Below, piece after piece: positions 7,665 through 9,385 of a stretch of DNA of 9,385 bases. The DNA is from Ruminiclostridium sp. GTDB taxonomy: Bacteria; Bacillota; Clostridia; DSM-8532. A program made the position numbers and the translations under genes. Below the pieces are notes generated by a model. The model saw only the letters and a program-made list of their open reading frames with translations, was not told the DNA's origin and did not search any database. Positions within the stretch are counted from its first letter, which is position 1, and each line of letters starts with the position of its first letter. Location: the NCBI GenBank assembly GCA_003535195.1, contig DOHN01000169.1, positions 2,946 through 12,330 on the forward strand, written 5' to 3'.

Positions 7665-7771
7665 AAAATACAGGACGGATTTTCTCGAGGGCGCGCTTTA
7701 ATTCGCTCTAGGGCACCATGATTAATGTTTCAGTGTGTCAGCAGAGCAGGGTTGCGGAGCGGCGCGAATCG

Positions 7772-7807
7772 AAGTACAGGAAAGTACAGGAAAATTATAC
7801 TTGTACT
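7772..7807 (+). repeat. Tandem 10-bp repeat able to form a hairpin in the coaE-downstream spacer
   Basis: The 10-mer AAGTACAGGA occurs twice in tandem (period 10 over 7772-7793), and a further TACAGGA lies at 7669-7675. The second copy can pair as AGTACAGG (7783-7790) with CTTGTACT (7800-7807), 8 pairs including one G-T, around an AT-rich 9-base loop. The first copy (7773-7780) could pair with the same right arm instead. No T-tract follows, so this is not an obvious terminator. The 205-base spacer (7665-7869) also holds a weak hairpin at 7688-7709 and a locally GC-rich patch around 7751-7766. Confidence 0.5.
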
Positions 7808-7829
7808 GGTATCGTTATTCATGTAAACT
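7801..7829 (+). promoter_or_regulatory. Weak candidate promoter for the 110-residue gene
   Basis: TTGTAC (7801-7806) and TAAACT (7824-7829) are separated by 17 bases. Both match the sigma-A hexamers only partly. A better -10 hexamer, TATAGT (7829-7834), lacks a -35 at the right distance. The -35 overlaps the right arm of the hairpin described at 7783-7807. Confidence 0.25.
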
Positions 7830-7869
7830 ATAGTATGGCTGAAAATTTTTCATTTGCAAGGGAGTCATT

Positions 7870-8202
7870 ATGAAACAAGCGATGTTTGAGAGGGATATTC
7901 TGTACCCGACACAAGAGCCCTTTGAACCTGGCAGTGCTCATATAGCGGTGTATGCTCCTAAAAATTCGGGCAGTATTCCGATCCTTATTGAAGCCAAGAC
8001 CAGGCATAATACGCTGGATTATATCCCGGATATTACTGGGATACTTCAGACCGATATTTTTGACAGAATCAGGATTGACATCAAAAAATACGGCTTATTG
8101 TTCTTCAAGGCCCCTGAGAATTTGACATACAATCTTGTCAAATATACGGATAAGGACGAATATTCCGTTACCGAAGCTGAAAAAATAGATTCATTGTTTT
8201 GA
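7870..8202 (+). CDS. Unrecognised 110-residue protein
   Basis: I do not recognise this protein. The case for a real gene rests on an ATG at 7870 with AAGGGAG ending 6 bases upstream, a normal amino-acid composition and an uninterrupted frame in a stretch where no other strand or frame is convincing. The product looks soluble, with no signal peptide, no membrane segment and no cysteine. It seems beta-rich in the middle: AHIAVYAP (23-30) and IPILIEAKTRHN (36-47), then a DIFDRIRIDIKKYGLLFF stretch (62-79). The C-terminal 20 residues are charged. No catalytic motif is evident. It is about 200 bases after coaE and about 100 before fba, both in the same direction. A promoter of its own is only weakly supported, so readthrough from polA-coaE is possible. 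Confidence 0.8.
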   Translation: MKQAMFERDILYPTQEPFEPGSAHIAVYAPKNSGSIPILIEAKTRHNTLDYIPDITGILQTDIFDRIRIDIKKYGLLFFKAPENLTYNLVKYTDKDEYSVTEAEKIDSLF

Positions 8203-8220
8203 TTTATCCTGACCTTTGCC

Positions 8221-8248
8221 TTGATTTGTTGTCTATTTCTGATACAAT
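8221..8248 (+). promoter_or_regulatory. Sigma-A promoter with extended -10 for fba
   Basis: TTGATT (8221-8226) is followed after 16 bases by TACAAT (8243-8248). TG at 8240-8241, one base before the hexamer, makes an extended -10. It lies 52 bases before the fba ATG. Just downstream (8250-8275) is an imperfect inverted repeat with TTTGT/ACAAA outer arms and a GTGA-TTTT-TCAC hairpin (8261-8272) that would be in the 5' leader. Confidence 0.65.
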
Positions 8249-8300
8249 ATTTGTTTGAACGTGATTTTTCACAAACATAAATACTAAAGGAGTTGATACC

Positions 8301-9230
8301 ATGCCACTTGTTAATACTGTTGAAATGTTTAAGAAGGCTTACGAGGGCGGCTATGCCATTGGCGCCTTCAATGTAAACAACATGGAAATCGTTCAGGGAA
8401 TTACCGAGGCTGCAAAGGAAGTCAATGCGCCTCTTATTCTACAGGTTTCTTCTGGTGCAAGAAAGTATGCAAACCATACTTACCTCATGAAGCTCATTGA
8501 AGCTGCTATTGAGGAAACCGGGCTTCCCATTGCCGTTCATCTGGATCACGGCGATTCTTTCGAGCTTTGCAAATCCTGTATCGACGGAGGATTTACCTCT
8601 GTTATGATTGATGGATCACATCTTCCCTTTAAAGAGAATATCGCTCTTACCAAAAAGGTTGTTGAATATGCTCACGCTCATGGAGTTACCGTAGAAGGCG
8701 AACTTGGCCGTCTCGCAGGTGTCGAAGACGACGTTAAAGTTTCGGCTGAGGATTCTTCTTATACCAGACCCGAAGAAGTCGAGGAATTCGTCAAGGGCAC
8801 AGGCTGCGACTCATTGGCTATCGCTATCGGAACCAGCCATGGTGCATATAAATTCACCGGCGAAGCCAAGCTTCGCTTTGATATCCTCGAAAAAGTCGGA
8901 AAGAGACTTCCCGGATTCCCCATTGTTCTTCACGGCGCTTCCTCCGTTATTCCTGAATATGTAGATATGATCAATCAGTACGGCGGGAAAATGCCCGGCG
9001 CCAAAGGCGTTCCTGAGAATATGCTGAGAAAGGCTGCTTCCATGGCAGTTTGCAAAATCAACATTGACTCTGACCTCCGCCTGGCTATGACTGCTTCTGT
9101 CCGTAAAGTACTTGCTGAAAATCCGGGCGAATTTGACCCGAGAAAATACTTGGGACCTGCTCGCTCCGAGATCAAGAAGCTTGTTACCAATAAGCTTGTC
9201 AATGTACTTGGCTGTGCAGGAAAAGCCTAA
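8301..9230 (+). CDS. fba: Class II fructose-1,6-bisphosphate aldolase
   Basis: Zinc-dependent cytoplasmic aldolase of glycolysis and gluconeogenesis, splitting fructose-1,6-bisphosphate into glyceraldehyde-3-phosphate and dihydroxyacetone phosphate. The 309 residues are a normal length. The catalytic Asp82 and zinc ligand His83 lie in HLDHGDS (80-86). The other zinc ligands are His180 (GTSHG) and His211 (LHGAS). VEGELG (131-136) and NIDSD (254-258) are the metal/substrate-loop motifs, with phosphate contacts expected around the GTSHG and HGASS turns. ATG at 8301 is preceded by AAAGGAG (about 8287-8293). It is probably monocistronic, with its own promoter and a strong hairpin terminator 26 bases after the stop. 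Codon use (many CTT, GTT and TCT in an otherwise mid-GC window) looks like that of a highly expressed gene. Tagatose-bisphosphate aldolase is the main alternative. No tagatose or galactitol genes are nearby, so Fba is preferred. Confidence 0.94.
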   Translation: MPLVNTVEMFKKAYEGGYAIGAFNVNNMEIVQGITEAAKEVNAPLILQVSSGARKYANHTYLMKLIEAAIEETGLPIAVHLDHGDSFELCKSCIDGGFTSVMIDGSHLPFKENIALTKKVVEYAHAHGVTVEGELGRLAGVEDDVKVSAEDSSYTRPEEVEEFVKGTGCDSLAIAIGTSHGAYKFTGEAKLRFDILEKVGKRLPGFPIVLHGASSVIPEYVDMINQYGGKMPGAKGVPENMLRKAASMAVCKINIDSDLRLAMTASVRKVLAENPGEFDPRKYLGPARSEIKKLVTNKLVNVLGCAGKA

Positions 9231-9256
9231 ATTCCATATTGCTTATAAAACAGATG

Positions 9257-9305
9257 GACTCCTATACCGGCGCCTCAATAAGGGTTCCGGCATAGGAGTC
9301 TTATT
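9257..9305 (+). terminator. Rho-independent terminator after fba
   Basis: GACTCCTATACCGG (9257-9270) pairs with CCGGCATAGGAGTC (9287-9300): 13 of 14 pairs, with one A-C mismatch, around a 16-base loop. A short T-rich run TTATT follows. The hairpin is strong, but the T-tract is short. The remaining 80 bases to the right edge (9306-9385) contain no gene start with a ribosome-binding site and nothing else I can call. Confidence 0.8.
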
Positions 9306-9385
9306 GCGTGTACAATGATTATGCACACAACAAAGCGGAGCCTATTCGAAATCTTTAATTCATATTTAGCGCCATGAGTGATGTT

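Noticed and set aside
7688..7709. Hairpin after coaE considered as its terminator (AGGGCG with CGCTCT)
   Set aside because: Only six pairs with one G-T, a 10-base loop and no T-tract after it.
7718..7873. A 51-codon plus-strand frame starting at ATG 7718 and overlapping the 110-residue gene start as ATGA
   Set aside because: Only a poor AGGG site at a short distance precedes it, the composition is unlike a protein, and it runs through the tandem repeat and the downstream gene's ribosome-binding site.
9304..9385. Possible start of a further gene (ATGAGTGATGTT at the right edge) or end of a minus-strand gene
   Set aside because: There is no ribosome-binding site before the ATG, and the minus-strand open frame runs into the fba terminator hairpin; too little sequence to judge.
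1..9385. Search for CRISPR arrays, insertion sequences, toxin-antitoxin pairs, phage or defence genes
   Set aside because: No regularly spaced repeats, transposase motifs or defence-type domains; the window is housekeeping chromosome.

Overview
The window reads as ordinary chromosomal DNA of a low-to-mid-GC, Gram-positive, probably anaerobic and spore-forming Clostridia-type bacterium (Firmicutes/Bacillota). The basis is strong AGGAGG-like ribosome-binding sites, a murT-gatD pair, a DNA polymerase I whose proofreading domain has lost its acidic residues, a class II aldolase of the clostridial type and a clostridial-looking AsnRS. Genus-level placement is not possible from sequence reading alone. 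No mobile element, CRISPR array, rRNA or tRNA was found, and I see no clear candidate for a novel multi-gene system.

Layout. (1) 3-1226, plus: the C-terminal seven-eighths of asparaginyl-tRNA synthetase (asnS), cut by the left edge and closed by a hairpin that also works as a terminator for the opposite strand. (2) 1331-4228, minus: reading leftward from a divergent promoter region, a single-domain CheY-like response regulator, murT, gatD and a 48-residue basic small protein. (3) 4360-7664, plus: polA and coaE, 11 bases apart and surely co-transcribed. (4) 7665-7869: a 205-base spacer with a tandem 10-bp repeat that can fold into a hairpin. (5) 7870-8202, plus: a 110-residue protein I do not recognise. 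(6) 8301-9230, plus: fructose-bisphosphate aldolase (fba) with its own extended -10 promoter and a strong downstream hairpin terminator. The last 80 bases hold nothing I can call.

How the genes work together. MurT and GatD form the enzyme that amidates D-glutamate of lipid II to D-isoglutamine, a cell-wall modification. The response regulator immediately upstream may share their transcript, although a small hairpin sits over its stop codon. PolA (repair and Okazaki-fragment processing) and CoaE (last step of coenzyme A synthesis) are a common Firmicutes pairing with no direct functional link. AsnS and Fba are stand-alone housekeeping genes.

The items most worth a second look are the unannotated 48-residue protein with a possible forespore-type promoter, the receiver-only regulator beside murT-gatD, the repeat/hairpin spacer after coaE, and the unrecognised 110-residue protein.
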